Of a stretch of 55,694 bases of DNA, positions 33,388-41,171 are shown one piece after another. The position numbers and the translations under genes are program-made. The notes below the pieces were generated by a model, which did not search any database, was not told where the DNA came from, and saw nothing but the letters and a program-made list of their open reading frames with translations. The first letter of the stretch is position 1, and each line of letters begins with the position of its first letter. Source of the stretch: Actinokineospora spheciospongiae (GTDB taxonomy: Bacteria > Actinomycetota > Actinomycetes > Mycobacteriales > Pseudonocardiaceae); the NCBI RefSeq assembly GCF_000564855.1, contig NZ_AYXG01000197.1, positions 1-55,694 of the forward strand, in the 5' to 3' direction.

Positions 33388-34185
33388 GTGCGCCCCACCG
33401 ACCCCGACGTCGGGGACTTCCTGCTGCGCGGCGCCCTCGACGTCGAGAGCAGGCTCGTCGACGCCTCCAACGCCACCCTGTTCTGCGCCATCGAGGCCGA
33501 CGGGGTGGCCGCCAAGTGCGTCTACAAGCCGGTGCGCGGGGAACGCCCGCTGTGGGACTTCCCCGACGGCACCCTGGCCGGGCGGGAGGTGGGCGCCTAC
33601 CTCGTCGCCGAGGCCTCCGGCCTGGGCGGCATCCCGCCGACGGTGCTGCGCGACGGCCCGTTCGGCCCGGGCATGGTGCAGCTGTGGATCGACATCGACG
33701 ACGAGGCCCCCGGCCTGGTCGACGTGGTGCCCCCGGCGCAGCTCAAGGCGGGGTGGAAGGCGATCCTGCGGGCGCACGACAGCGACGGGGAGCCCGCGGT
33801 GCTGGCGCACTCGGACTCCCCGGCCATCGCCCGCCTCGCCGCCCTCGACGTGGTGATCAACAACGCCGACCGCAAGGGCGGTCACGTGCTGCTGGGCACC
33901 GACGGCGGCGTCTACGGCGTCGACCACGGCATCTGCCTGCACACCGAGCACAAGCTGCGCACGGTGCTGTGGGGGTGGGCGGAGGAACCGATGCCCGACG
34001 AGGTCGTCGACGCCCTGGCCCGGCTGCGCTCGGCGCTGGGCGGCCCACTGGCCGACACCCTCGGCGAGCACATCACCCGCGCGGAGGTCAGGGCCCTGCG
34101 CTCGCGGGTGTCGCGGCTGCTGTCGGCCCCGGTGTTCCCGTCGCCGGACACCAGCCCGTACCCGATCCCCTGGCCCGCGTTCTGA
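33388..34185 (+). CDS. SCO1664 family protein (kinase-like fold)
   Basis: The 265-residue protein has an N-terminal LLRGALDVESRLVDASNATLFCAIEADGVAAKCVYKPVRGERPLWDFP, where VYKP is a nucleotide-binding lysine motif. Later LDVVINNADRKGGHVLLGTDGGVYGVDHGICLH carries an N-A-D-R-K-G-G-H catalytic-loop-like sequence and a V-D-H-G metal-binding motif, resembling phosphatidylinositol 3/4-kinase or HipA-like folds. It follows DUF3090 by 4 bases and overlaps the next start (TGATG). A phosphotransferase role is inferred from motifs; the substrate is unknown. Confidence 0.9.
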   Translation: MRPTDPDVGDFLLRGALDVESRLVDASNATLFCAIEADGVAAKCVYKPVRGERPLWDFPDGTLAGREVGAYLVAEASGLGGIPPTVLRDGPFGPGMVQLWIDIDDEAPGLVDVVPPAQLKAGWKAILRAHDSDGEPAVLAHSDSPAIARLAALDVVINNADRKGGHVLLGTDGGVYGVDHGICLHTEHKLRTVLWGWAEEPMPDEVVDALARLRSALGGPLADTLGEHITRAEVRALRSRVSRLLSAPVFPSPDTSPYPIPWPAF

Positions 34186-35111
34186 TGCCCCGGCAGTGGC
34201 CCGCGTCGTTCCGCGACCGGCTGACCTCCCCGCTGCCCGGCCCCGCGCAACTGCTGCGCATCCTGCGCGAGGGCGGCTTCCGCGGGTCCACCGAACACGC
34301 CGACCGCATCCCGGTGGCGCGCACCGGGCTGCCCCCGGCCGACCCGGCCGAAGTGGCGCTGACCTGGGTGGGCCACGCCACCTACGTCATCCGGGTGGGC
34401 GGGGCGTGCGTGCTGGCCGACCCGGTGTGGTCCGACCGCATCCCCGGCACCCCGCGCCGGATCACCCCACCCGGCATCGCCTGGGAGGAACTGCCACCGG
34501 TGGACGCGGTGGTGATCAGCCACAACCACTACGACCACCAGGACGCCCCCACCCTGCGCCGCCTGCCCCGCTCGACGCCGGTGCTGGTACCGGGCGGGTC
34601 GGGGCGCTGGTTCACCCGCCGCGGGTTCACCGACGTGCACGAACTGGACTGGTGGGAGTCGGTGCGGGTCGCGGGCCTGGCCTTCGACTTCACCCCCACC
34701 CACCACTGGTCGCGCCGCGGCCTCACCGACACCTGCAAGTCCCTGTGGGGCGGCTGGGTGATCACCGGTGACGGGCACCGGGTGTTCCACGCCGGGGACA
34801 GCGGCCACGGGCACTGGTTCACCGAGATCGGCCGCCGGTACCCGGGGATCGACGTGGCGATGATGCCGATCGGCGCCTACGACCCGCGCTGGTTCATGTC
34901 CCCGGTGCACATGGACCCCGAGGAGGCCGTGCGCGCCACCACCGAGCTGGGCGCCCGGCGGTTGGCCTCGATGCACTGGGGCACGTTCGTGCTGACCGGG
35001 GAACCGGTGCACGAGCCGCTGGGGCGGGTGCGGGCGGCGTGGTCGGCGGCCGGATTGCCCGTCGAGGACCTGTGGGACCTGGCCGTGGGGGAGACCCGCA
35101 CCCTGCGCTGA
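34185..35111 (+). CDS. MBL-fold metallohydrolase (NAPE-PLD-like)
   Basis: The 308-residue metallo-beta-lactamase-fold enzyme has the zinc motif SHNHYDHQDAPTL (H-x-H-x-D-H), upstream WVGHATYVIRVGGACVLADPVWSDR, then TPTHHWSRRG, HAGDSGHGHWF with metal-binding D and H, and late MHWGTF. The spacing and W-G-G-W insert match the NAPE-phospholipase D / UlaG-like subgroup, whose members hydrolyse phosphodiester or lactone bonds. The start overlaps the SCO1664-family stop (TGATG), so it belongs to that operon. No export signal. Substrate unknown; an association with envelope lipid is possible but not shown. Confidence 0.9.
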   Translation: MPRQWPASFRDRLTSPLPGPAQLLRILREGGFRGSTEHADRIPVARTGLPPADPAEVALTWVGHATYVIRVGGACVLADPVWSDRIPGTPRRITPPGIAWEELPPVDAVVISHNHYDHQDAPTLRRLPRSTPVLVPGGSGRWFTRRGFTDVHELDWWESVRVAGLAFDFTPTHHWSRRGLTDTCKSLWGGWVITGDGHRVFHAGDSGHGHWFTEIGRRYPGIDVAMMPIGAYDPRWFMSPVHMDPEEAVRATTELGARRLASMHWGTFVLTGEPVHEPLGRVRAAWSAAGLPVEDLWDLAVGETRTLR

Positions 35112-35179
35112 GCCGTGATCGTACCGCCGATGTGCTGAACGTCGTGGACCACCGCCGCGGCCTGCGGTGCAATGGGTCG

Positions 35180-38100
35180 GTGCGGACGCTGTCCAGGCTG
35201 CTGGTCCCGTCGCTGATCACGGCCGGGGTGGTGACACTGTCGGCGATCGCCGTGAACGTGTGGACCAGCGAGTCCGTGCCCGCGCCGTTCCACCTGCTCA
35301 AGGCCCACGCGCACTGGGCGGTGCTCGGCCTGTGGCTGCTCACCGCGCTGCTGGCCGCGCTGTACGAACTGCCCCGCCGCAAGGCCGCCGAGGAGGAACA
35401 GGCCCTCGCCGAGCGCGATCGCCTGGGCGCGACGGTGGCGGTCGTGCGCGGCCGGATGCACCGCACCGTCGCCCGCCGGGTCCGCGACAGCCGCCTGTTC
35501 CCCGGCCTGCCCCGGCTGCCGCAGGTGTGGCAGTCCGCCACGCCCACCCGGCTGGCCACCGACGCCGCGGGGTACCTGAGGGGCGAGGAGTACGTCCGCA
35601 CATTCGAGGCCGTCCCATCCCGGCGCCTGGTGGTGTGCGGGGCCGCAGGCACCGGCAAGACCGACTGGCTGCTCACCTACGCCCAGGGCGCCCTGGCAGC
35701 AGATGGCCCCGTGCCGCTGCTGCTGGACCTCAGCACCTGGCCCAGGGACCTGGACTTCGAGCGGTGGACCGGCAGGCAGTTCGCCGCGGAGTTCCCCGAA
35801 CTCGACGGCGACTTCGTGCACACCGGGCGGTTCGTGCTGCTGCTCGACGGCCTCGACGAGGTCGACCCCGAACGCAGGCACGGGCTGCTGGAGGTGCTGG
35901 GCTCCGCGGTGTGGAGCGACCAGGCGATCATCCTCACCAGCCGCCCCGAGGCCTATCCCGACCACGGCCTGCTGGACGCGGCGGTCATCATCCTGCTCCC
36001 GCTGGACACCGGGCAGGTGGTGGGGTGGCTCGACCGGGTGTTCCGCACCGAGGCCGACGCCGAACGCTGGTTGCCGGTGCGCCGCGCGCTGCGCACCCCG
36101 GGCAGCCCGGTCGCCGAGGCGCTGAGCAGCCCGCTGATGGTCACCCTGGCGGCGAAGGTCTTCCAGGACCCGGGCAGCGACCCGGCCGAGCTGGCAGACG
36201 CCGGGTCGGTCACCGGCCGGTTGCTCGACGGTGTGGTGCCCGCCGCCTACGCCCGTCCCGGCAAGCAGTCGAAGTGGACGGCCGAGCAGGCGGCGGGCTG
36301 GCTGGAGTTCCTCGCCACCCACACCGGGCGGGACGGGATCGCCTGGTGGCGGCTGTACCTGCTCGTGCCCCGCTGGCGGTTCGCCGTCTGCTTCGGATTC
36401 CTGCCCGCGCTCACCGGCACCCTGATCGCCGGTGGAGCGGCCTGGCTGTTCCTCGGTGCGCTGCCCGCGGGTCTGTCGGTGGACGACACCTGGGAATTGC
36501 TCAGGCAGCCGCTGCTCATCGCGCAGTCCATGTTCGACAACGCCGTCCGGACGATCAGCGGCGAACAACAGCCGAGCGCGGCGGAGACCGCGGTGGCCGT
36601 CGGGTCGGCGGTCGGGTCGATCGCGGCGGGCTGTCTGTCCGGTGCGCTGCTCGGTGCGCGGGAGAGCAGCTGGTGGCGGCGCACGGGCTGGTCGGTCCGG
36701 GGGATCGGGCGGCCCTGGCCGGCCCCGGTCCGGGACATCGGCTTCGGCGTGGTGGTCGCCGCCGCCGTGGGCGCGTTGACCGCGACGGCCGGGGTCGCGG
36801 TGGCGAGCCTGCTGCTCACCGCGGGCGAGGACTCCAGTGCGTTGTTCTGGCTGGCCACGGGGACCGCCGTGGGGGTCGGCGCCCTCACCGGGGCGGGTAC
36901 CGGCCTGTACTCGGTGCTCTTCGGTGAGCCACCGCTGGTGTGGTCGCGGCTGAGCCCGAGCGCGCCGAGCCGCCTGCGCCTGACCCTGCCGCCGTGGCGG
37001 CGGTGGGTGCTGGCCGCGGCCGGGGGCGCGGTGGCGGGCACCGTGCTGGCCCTGGCCTTCGGCGCCGGGCCGGGGCGGGTGGCGCTGCTCTGCGCGGCTG
37101 TCGCGGTGGCGGGCGTCGCCTGGCTGATCGCCGACGACCTCACCGACGACGAGGGCCCCGGGCCCGCCGACACCTGGCAGGCCCGCGGTGCCGAGCGGCC
37201 CTCGGTGCTGCTGCGCGACGACGTGCTCGCGTCCCTGATGCGGGTGGTGGCCACGGCGCTGCTCGCCGCCCCGCTGTTGGCCGCGCCGTTCGTGGTGCAC
37301 CCGGCCGTCGGGCGGACGGTGGCCGGGCTGCTGGTGGTGTACGCGGTGCTCCGCGAGCTGACCACCCGGTCGTGGAGCTGGTGGCTGGTGGCCGCCCTGG
37401 CACTGGCGGTCCGGCGGCGCCTGCCGTGGTCGGCGCTGGGTTTCCTGGAGGACGCATGCGCACGTCAGGTGTTGCGGGTGCAGGGCGGCAGGTACCACTT
37501 CCGCCACGCCGAGTTGGCCGACCGCCTCTCCCGCGCCCCTGCGCCTCCCGCGCCCGCACCACGCCGGGAGGACTGGGACCACGTGGTGGTCGACGCTCCC
37601 TACGCGGAGGACCTCATCCGGGCGTACGACCTGATCGACGAGGGCGAGGACGCCGAGGCCCGGCCGCTGCTGGAGGCGTTGCGGGACCGGGCCCGGCGTG
37701 ACGGGGACGCCGAGGCCGCGTTGGTCGCCCGTGCCGCGCTCGCCCAGTTGTCGGACCTCGACGGCGCAGCGGCGGGCCTGCGCGGGCGACTCACCGAGAT
37801 CCTCCCCGAAGTGCTCGCCACGTTCGGGGAGGCGCACCTGCTGACGGTGCGGACCCGGCTGCTCCTGGCCGACCTGCTCACCGGGGACAAGGCGATCAGG
37901 CACGTGGACGCCGTTCTGGCCGCGCGCCCGCACGGCGCCGCCCCGTCGGACCCCTACGTGCGGGCCGCGCACCTGCGGGGTGTCGACCTGCACGAGGACG
38001 GTGACCAGCTGTCTCGGCTGCACCACGCGGCCATGGCCGAGGCGGGCCTGCCCGAGGGAGATCCCCGCGTCGAACGGCTCCGGGGAATCCAGCTCGAGGC

Positions 38101-38383
38101 CCGGACCAACGTGGTCTGCGCCTTCGCCCCGGCACCGGAACGGCTGGTGTCCCTGACCAGGCTGCACCGGGAGGCGTGCGCCAGGCTGCGCCCCGGGCAC
38201 CCCACCACGATGACCATCCGGGTGGAGCTGGCCAAGGCCTGCGGCCGGGCGGGGCGGTGGGCGCAGGCCGAGGAGCACTGGGTCGCGATCACCGAGTGGG
38301 CGGACGGGGCGCTGGAACCGGGCCCGGTGATGGACGGTTTCCACGACCAACTGCGCAAGGCCCGCGGCCACCGCCGGTTCTGA
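35180..38383 (+). CDS. Polytopic NACHT-domain protein
   Basis: About 1067 residues. Two N-terminal membrane helices (about 8-27 and 45-62) precede a NACHT-type STAND NTPase with Walker A CGAAGTGKTDWLL near 153-165, Walker B FVLLLDGLDEVD near 221-232 (the D-G-L-D-E form diagnostic of NACHT) and sensor ILTSRPEAYPDH. After the lid region come two clusters of membrane helices (about 400-570 and 605-745), and the last 300 residues form TPR-like helices (RAYDLIDEGEDAEARPLLEALRDRA...). Bacterial NACHT proteins include antiphage receptors, and membrane forms are frequent in actinomycetes. GTG at 35180 gives an N-terminus that leads straight into the first helix. No separate effector enzyme is linked; membrane action by the helices is conceivable but inferred. 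Confidence 0.87.
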   Translation: MRTLSRLLVPSLITAGVVTLSAIAVNVWTSESVPAPFHLLKAHAHWAVLGLWLLTALLAALYELPRRKAAEEEQALAERDRLGATVAVVRGRMHRTVARRVRDSRLFPGLPRLPQVWQSATPTRLATDAAGYLRGEEYVRTFEAVPSRRLVVCGAAGTGKTDWLLTYAQGALAADGPVPLLLDLSTWPRDLDFERWTGRQFAAEFPELDGDFVHTGRFVLLLDGLDEVDPERRHGLLEVLGSAVWSDQAIILTSRPEAYPDHGLLDAAVIILLPLDTGQVVGWLDRVFRTEADAERWLPVRRALRTPGSPVAEALSSPLMVTLAAKVFQDPGSDPAELADAGSVTGRLLDGVVPAAYARPGKQSKWTAEQAAGWLEFLATHTGRDGIAWWRLYLLVPRWRFAVCFGFLPALTGTLIAGGAAWLFLGALPAGLSVDDTWELLRQPLLIAQSMFDNAVRTISGEQQPSAAETAVAVGSAVGSIAAGCLSGALLGARESSWWRRTGWSVRGIGRPWPAPVRDIGFGVVVAAAVGALTATAGVAVASLLLTAGEDSSALFWLATGTAVGVGALTGAGTGLYSVLFGEPPLVWSRLSPSAPSRLRLTLPPWRRWVLAAAGGAVAGTVLALAFGAGPGRVALLCAAVAVAGVAWLIADDLTDDEGPGPADTWQARGAERPSVLLRDDVLASLMRVVATALLAAPLLAAPFVVHPAVGRTVAGLLVVYAVLRELTTRSWSWWLVAALALAVRRRLPWSALGFLEDACARQVLRVQGGRYHFRHAELADRLSRAPAPPAPAPRREDWDHVVVDAPYAEDLIRAYDLIDEGEDAEARPLLEALRDRARRDGDAEAALVARAALAQLSDLDGAAAGLRGRLTEILPEVLATFGEAHLLTVRTRLLLADLLTGDKAIRHVDAVLAARPHGAAPSDPYVRAAHLRGVDLHEDGDQLSRLHHAAMAEAGLPEGDPRVERLRGIQLEARTNVVCAFAPAPERLVSLTRLHREACARLRPGHPTTMTIRVELAKACGRAGRWAQAEEHWVAITEWADGALEPGPVMDGFHDQLRKARGHRRF

Positions 38384-38395
38384 GCCGGGTGCGGG

Positions 38396-38420
38396 CGGGC
38401 CGCCCACCGGGTGGGGCCCG
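38396..38420 (+). terminator. Stem-loop after the NACHT gene
   Basis: CGGGCC (38396-38401) pairs with GGCCCG (38415-38420), with further internal pairing of CCAC and GTGG, 12 bases after the stop. No T-run. Confidence 0.45.
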
Positions 38421-38510
38421 ACCGTGGGGACCCGCGCCCGGCGCCCGGACCTGTGTGGGAGTTGTGCTTTTCGCGTGCAGGTCCCGGGTCGCGGGTGCGC
38501 CGGGGGCGTC

Positions 38511-38550
38511 GGTCCGGTTGGGTGGTGTTGATCAACCGATGTCCGGACCG
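38511..38550 (+). promoter_or_regulatory. Imperfect palindrome in the leader of the small secreted protein gene
   Basis: GGTCCGGTTG (38511-38520) can pair with CAACCG (38533-38538), and its outer GGTCCG with CGGACC some bases later, ending about 20 bases before the GGGGAGGAAA ribosome binding site. It also contains the self-complementary GTTGATCAAC. It may be an operator or a leader hairpin; no known riboswitch class is recognised. Confidence 0.35.
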
Positions 38551-38581
38551 CCCGGCGGTCTGTTCCTGGGGAGGAAACACC

Positions 38582-39055
38582 ATGCGCACATCCCTCGTGG
38601 TCGCGGCTGCCGCCGTGGCCCTGCTCGGCACCCCGTTGCTGGCCGCACCCGCGGGCGCCGCCACCGCGGCGGCGTCGGTGTGCCCGGTCGACGGTGGTGA
38701 CCCGGACCTGTTCACCGCCAAGGCCACCCGTGCCACTGCCTCGGTCACCACCGCCGACGGGCGCACGATCGCGGTGGAGTTGCGCTCGGGCAACAACGCC
38801 GCCGCCCAGCAGCACGCCTGGGTGAAGATCAGCTCCAGCACCCCGTTGCGCGCCACCGACCAGGTGTGGCTGGAGGTCACCGGTGACAGCGGCGCCACCT
38901 GGGCCACCTGCGGGGTCACCGCGCCCGCGGCGGGCGGCCTGTCGGCGTGGACGCACGGGTTCCGCACCTCGACCTCGGCGCAGGTCCGCATGGTGGGCGC
39001 GGTCCGGGTCGTGCAGACCCCGACCGACCTGGTGGGGCGCACCGGCACCTGGTGA
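38582..39055 (+). CDS. Small secreted protein
   Basis: 157 residues. A Sec signal peptide (MRTSLVVAAAAVALLGTPLLAAPAGA) is cleaved probably after GAA or AGA, leaving a mature domain of about 125 residues. The mature part is beta-rich, with ATASVTTADGRTIAVELRSG, HAWVKISSSTPLRATDQVWLEV and a two-cysteine set (VCPVDGG near the start, WATCGVTAP later) likely forming a disulfide, and ends VGRTGTW. I do not recognise a named family; the layout resembles small extracellular domains common in actinomycetes. ATG at 38582 follows GGGGAGGAAAC. Flanked by hairpins, so monocistronic. Confidence 0.8.
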   Translation: MRTSLVVAAAAVALLGTPLLAAPAGAATAAASVCPVDGGDPDLFTAKATRATASVTTADGRTIAVELRSGNNAAAQQHAWVKISSSTPLRATDQVWLEVTGDSGATWATCGVTAPAAGGLSAWTHGFRTSTSAQVRMVGAVRVVQTPTDLVGRTGTW

Positions 39056-39061
39056 CGGGCA

Positions 39062-39092
39062 CCCCGGCCCGGGCGGGGGGCCCGGGCCGGGG
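39062..39092. terminator. Bidirectional terminator hairpin
   Basis: A perfect 13-bp stem: 39062-39074 (CCCCGGCCCGGGC) with 39080-39092 (GCCCGGGCCGGGG), loop GGGGG, between convergent genes. Confidence 0.7.
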
Positions 39093-39112
39093 GTCGGGAA
39101 CAGGGGCGGGTG

Positions 39113-39649
39113 TCAGGGGCGGGGGCGGGCGTTGCGCAGGCGGATGCCGCTGAACCCCACGGTGAGGGTGGTGACCGCGTCCCAGAACGCCCACAGGTTG
39201 TCCAGCACCCGCAGTTGGATTCCGGCCTCGGCGTGCACGGCGAGCAGGTCGCCGACGGGTTCGGGTGGTCCCAGCGGGGTGACCGGGCGGGTGGCGACGT
39301 GCGCGTGCGGCACGGGTGTGCCGTGCGGGCGGAAGTCGGCGGCGGGGAAGCGGTAGGCGTAGAGGCGGGTGGTGCGCAGCGCGTCGAGCCAGGCGTACTC
39401 GACGGCGTGCACCCGGTGCCCGCCGCCGGGGCCCAGGACGGTGTCGCGGTCGGCCGGGGTGGTGGTGGGGGTGGCCCAGGCCATGGCGCGCGGGCAGGCG
39501 CGGGGGAACCAGTAGTCCGGGGCCCTGGCGGCGTCGACGGCCCACACGTAGGCGTCGGGTTCGGCCGCGGTGGCGGCGCGGTGCGGGGCGAAGCGGGTGA
39601 TCGTCGGGTCCTCGGAGAAGTGCAGCAGTTGCCCCGGTTCCGGTCGCAT
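39113..39649 (-). CDS. DUF6886 family protein
   Basis: The 178-residue protein begins MRPEPGQLLHFSEDPTITRFAPHRA, then AYVWAVDAARAPDYWFPRACPRAMAW and VHAVEYAWLDALRTTRLYAYRFPAADFRPHGT. The 'LxHFSEDPxIxxFxP' opening followed by an 'APxYWFPRxCPR' block is the pattern I associate with DUF6886, whose members are single-domain cytoplasmic proteins of about 170 residues, possibly related to ADP-ribosyl-transferase-like folds. ATG at 39649 is preferred over a 12-residue upstream extension. Function unknown. Confidence 0.75.
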   Translation of the reverse strand: MRPEPGQLLHFSEDPTITRFAPHRAATAAEPDAYVWAVDAARAPDYWFPRACPRAMAWATPTTTPADRDTVLGPGGGHRVHAVEYAWLDALRTTRLYAYRFPAADFRPHGTPVPHAHVATRPVTPLGPPEPVGDLLAVHAEAGIQLRVLDNLWAFWDAVTTLTVGFSGIRLRNARPRP

Positions 39650-39715
39650 GGACCGACCTTGCCGCAGGCGGTGGCGAACGGGCAATCGGTTCCCCGCCGC
39701 GCACCGGGGCGGGGG

Positions 39716-40456
39716 TCAGTCCTGGCGGGTGGGGCGCAGGGTGATGTCGCCGATCTCGACGTCGTCGGGTTGTTCGACGGCGAAGGCCACGGCTCGCGCC
39801 ACGGCGTCGGGCTCCAGGCCGAGGGTGCGCATCCGCTGCCGGATCTGCTCGCGGGTGGTGGGGTCGTTGATGTGGTCGGCGAGCCCGGTCTTGACGAAGC
39901 CGGGTGAGATCGACGTCGTGCGCAGGACCCCGTCGGTGGACTCCTGGCGCAGCGCCTCCAGCAGCGTGCGGACCGCGTTCTTGGTGCCCGCGTAGACCGC
40001 CTGGGTCGGGGTGATCTTCAGGCCGGAGGTCGACACGACGGTCACCAGGTGCCCGCGGCCCTGCTCGCGGAACACCGGCAGCGCGGCGGCGATCCCGTGC
40101 AGCACGCCGCGCACGTTGACGTCGATCATCGCGTCCCAGCCCTCGACGTCGAGGTCGGCCACCGGGGCGGTCCTGGCGATCCCGGCGTTGCCCACCAGGA
40201 CGTCGAGGCGGCCGAACCGATCGAGGGCCGCGGCGACCAGTCCGCGCAGGTCTTCGAGCCGGGTGACGTCGGTGGGCACCGCCTCCGCGTGGCCGCCCGC
40301 GTCGCGGATTCGCCCGGCCAGCGCGGTGAGCCGATCGGTGCGCCGCGCGCCGAGCACCACCGAGGCGCCGCGCGCGGCGAGCCGCACCGCGGTCGCCTCC
40401 CCGATGCCGCTGCCGGCCCCGGTGATCGCCACGACCTTGCCGCTGATCCCGCTCAT
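39716..40456 (-). CDS. Short-chain dehydrogenase/reductase
   Basis: The 246-residue classical SDR has cofactor loop VAITGAGSGIGEATAVRLA (T-G-x3-G-x-G), VLVGNAGIART (N-A-G), VVSTSGLKITPTQAVYAGTKNAVRTL with the Ser and Y-x3-K catalytic residues, and ISPGFVKTGL. R-R-T-D after the second strand suggests NADPH preference. ATG at 40456. It is divergent from a TetR gene with two GACA-N2-TGTC boxes between, an arrangement seen for many actinobacterial SDR genes induced by their own ligand. The substrate cannot be read from sequence. Confidence 0.93.
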   Translation of the reverse strand: MSGISGKVVAITGAGSGIGEATAVRLAARGASVVLGARRTDRLTALAGRIRDAGGHAEAVPTDVTRLEDLRGLVAAALDRFGRLDVLVGNAGIARTAPVADLDVEGWDAMIDVNVRGVLHGIAAALPVFREQGRGHLVTVVSTSGLKITPTQAVYAGTKNAVRTLLEALRQESTDGVLRTTSISPGFVKTGLADHINDPTTREQIRQRMRTLGLEPDAVARAVAFAVEQPDDVEIGDITLRPTRQD

Positions 40457-40479
40457 CGACGCGCCTCCCGCTCTAGACT

Positions 40480-40522
40480 GACAACTGTCCGGTTGCTGTT
40501 CCAGCATAACCGGACACTTGTC
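40480..40522. promoter_or_regulatory. Paired TetR boxes between SDR and TetR genes
   Basis: Two GACA-N2-TGTC boxes (40480-40489 and 40513-40522), centres 33 bp apart (three helical turns), are nested in a larger inverted repeat whose arms are TGTCCGGTT (40486-40494) and AACCGGACA (40508-40516). Well placed to let one TetR repressor silence both divergent genes. Confidence 0.6.
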
Positions 40523-40547
40523 CATTTGTCTGGGGGAGGAGTGAGGG

Positions 40548-41108
40548 GTGTCCGCTCGCGCGCACCGCTCGGACGCGGTCGCCAACCGTGATCGCATCGT
40601 CGCCGAGGCTCGCGCGGTGCTGGGTGAGTCCCCCGGGGCGGCCGGGGAACTCAGGCTGCACCTGATCGCCAAGGCCGCCGGGGTCGGGCAGGGCACCCTC
40701 TACCGGCACTTCCCCACCCGCGAACACCTGCTGGCCGAGGTCTACCGCCTGGAGCTGGGCGAGTTGGTCGACGCCGTGCCCGCACTGCTCGCCGGGCACC
40801 CGCCCGTCGAGGCGCTGGCCCGGTGGTTGCAGCGGCTGGTCGACTACGCCCGGGTCAAGCGCGGGGTCGTGGCGGCGATCGAGGCCACGGCCTGGCAGGA
40901 CCTGCACGCGGGCAACCACGGCAGGCTCGACGAGGCGCTCACGACCCTGCTCGAGGCGGGCGCGGCCACCGGTGAACTGCGCGAGGACGTGACCGCCGCC
41001 GACGTCATCCTGCTGCTCGGCGCCCTGTCGCGGGTGCCCGAGCCCGGGTGGGACGCCCGGGCCGGGACCCTGGTCGCGGTCATCCTCGACGGTCTGCGCC
41101 GCCGCTGA
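40548..41108 (+). CDS. TetR-family regulator
   Basis: The 186-residue protein has an N-terminal DNA-binding domain: VANRDRIVAEARAVLGES...LRLHLIAKAAGVGQGTLYRHFPTREHLLAEVY, where GVGQGTLYRHFP is the usual TetR recognition helix. The C-terminal ligand domain is helical and short (ALSRVPEPGWDARAGTLVAVI). GTG at 40548 follows GGGGGAGGAG at fair spacing. Divergent from the SDR, sharing the paired operator upstream. Probably represses itself and the SDR; the inducer is unknown. Confidence 0.9.
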   Translation: MSARAHRSDAVANRDRIVAEARAVLGESPGAAGELRLHLIAKAAGVGQGTLYRHFPTREHLLAEVYRLELGELVDAVPALLAGHPPVEALARWLQRLVDYARVKRGVVAAIEATAWQDLHAGNHGRLDEALTTLLEAGAATGELREDVTAADVILLLGALSRVPEPGWDARAGTLVAVILDGLRRR

Positions 41109-41171
41109 GGGCGGCACCCGACCCGCGCGGTCGAGGTGGCCGGGGCCACCTCGACCGCTCACGCGTGCCGC

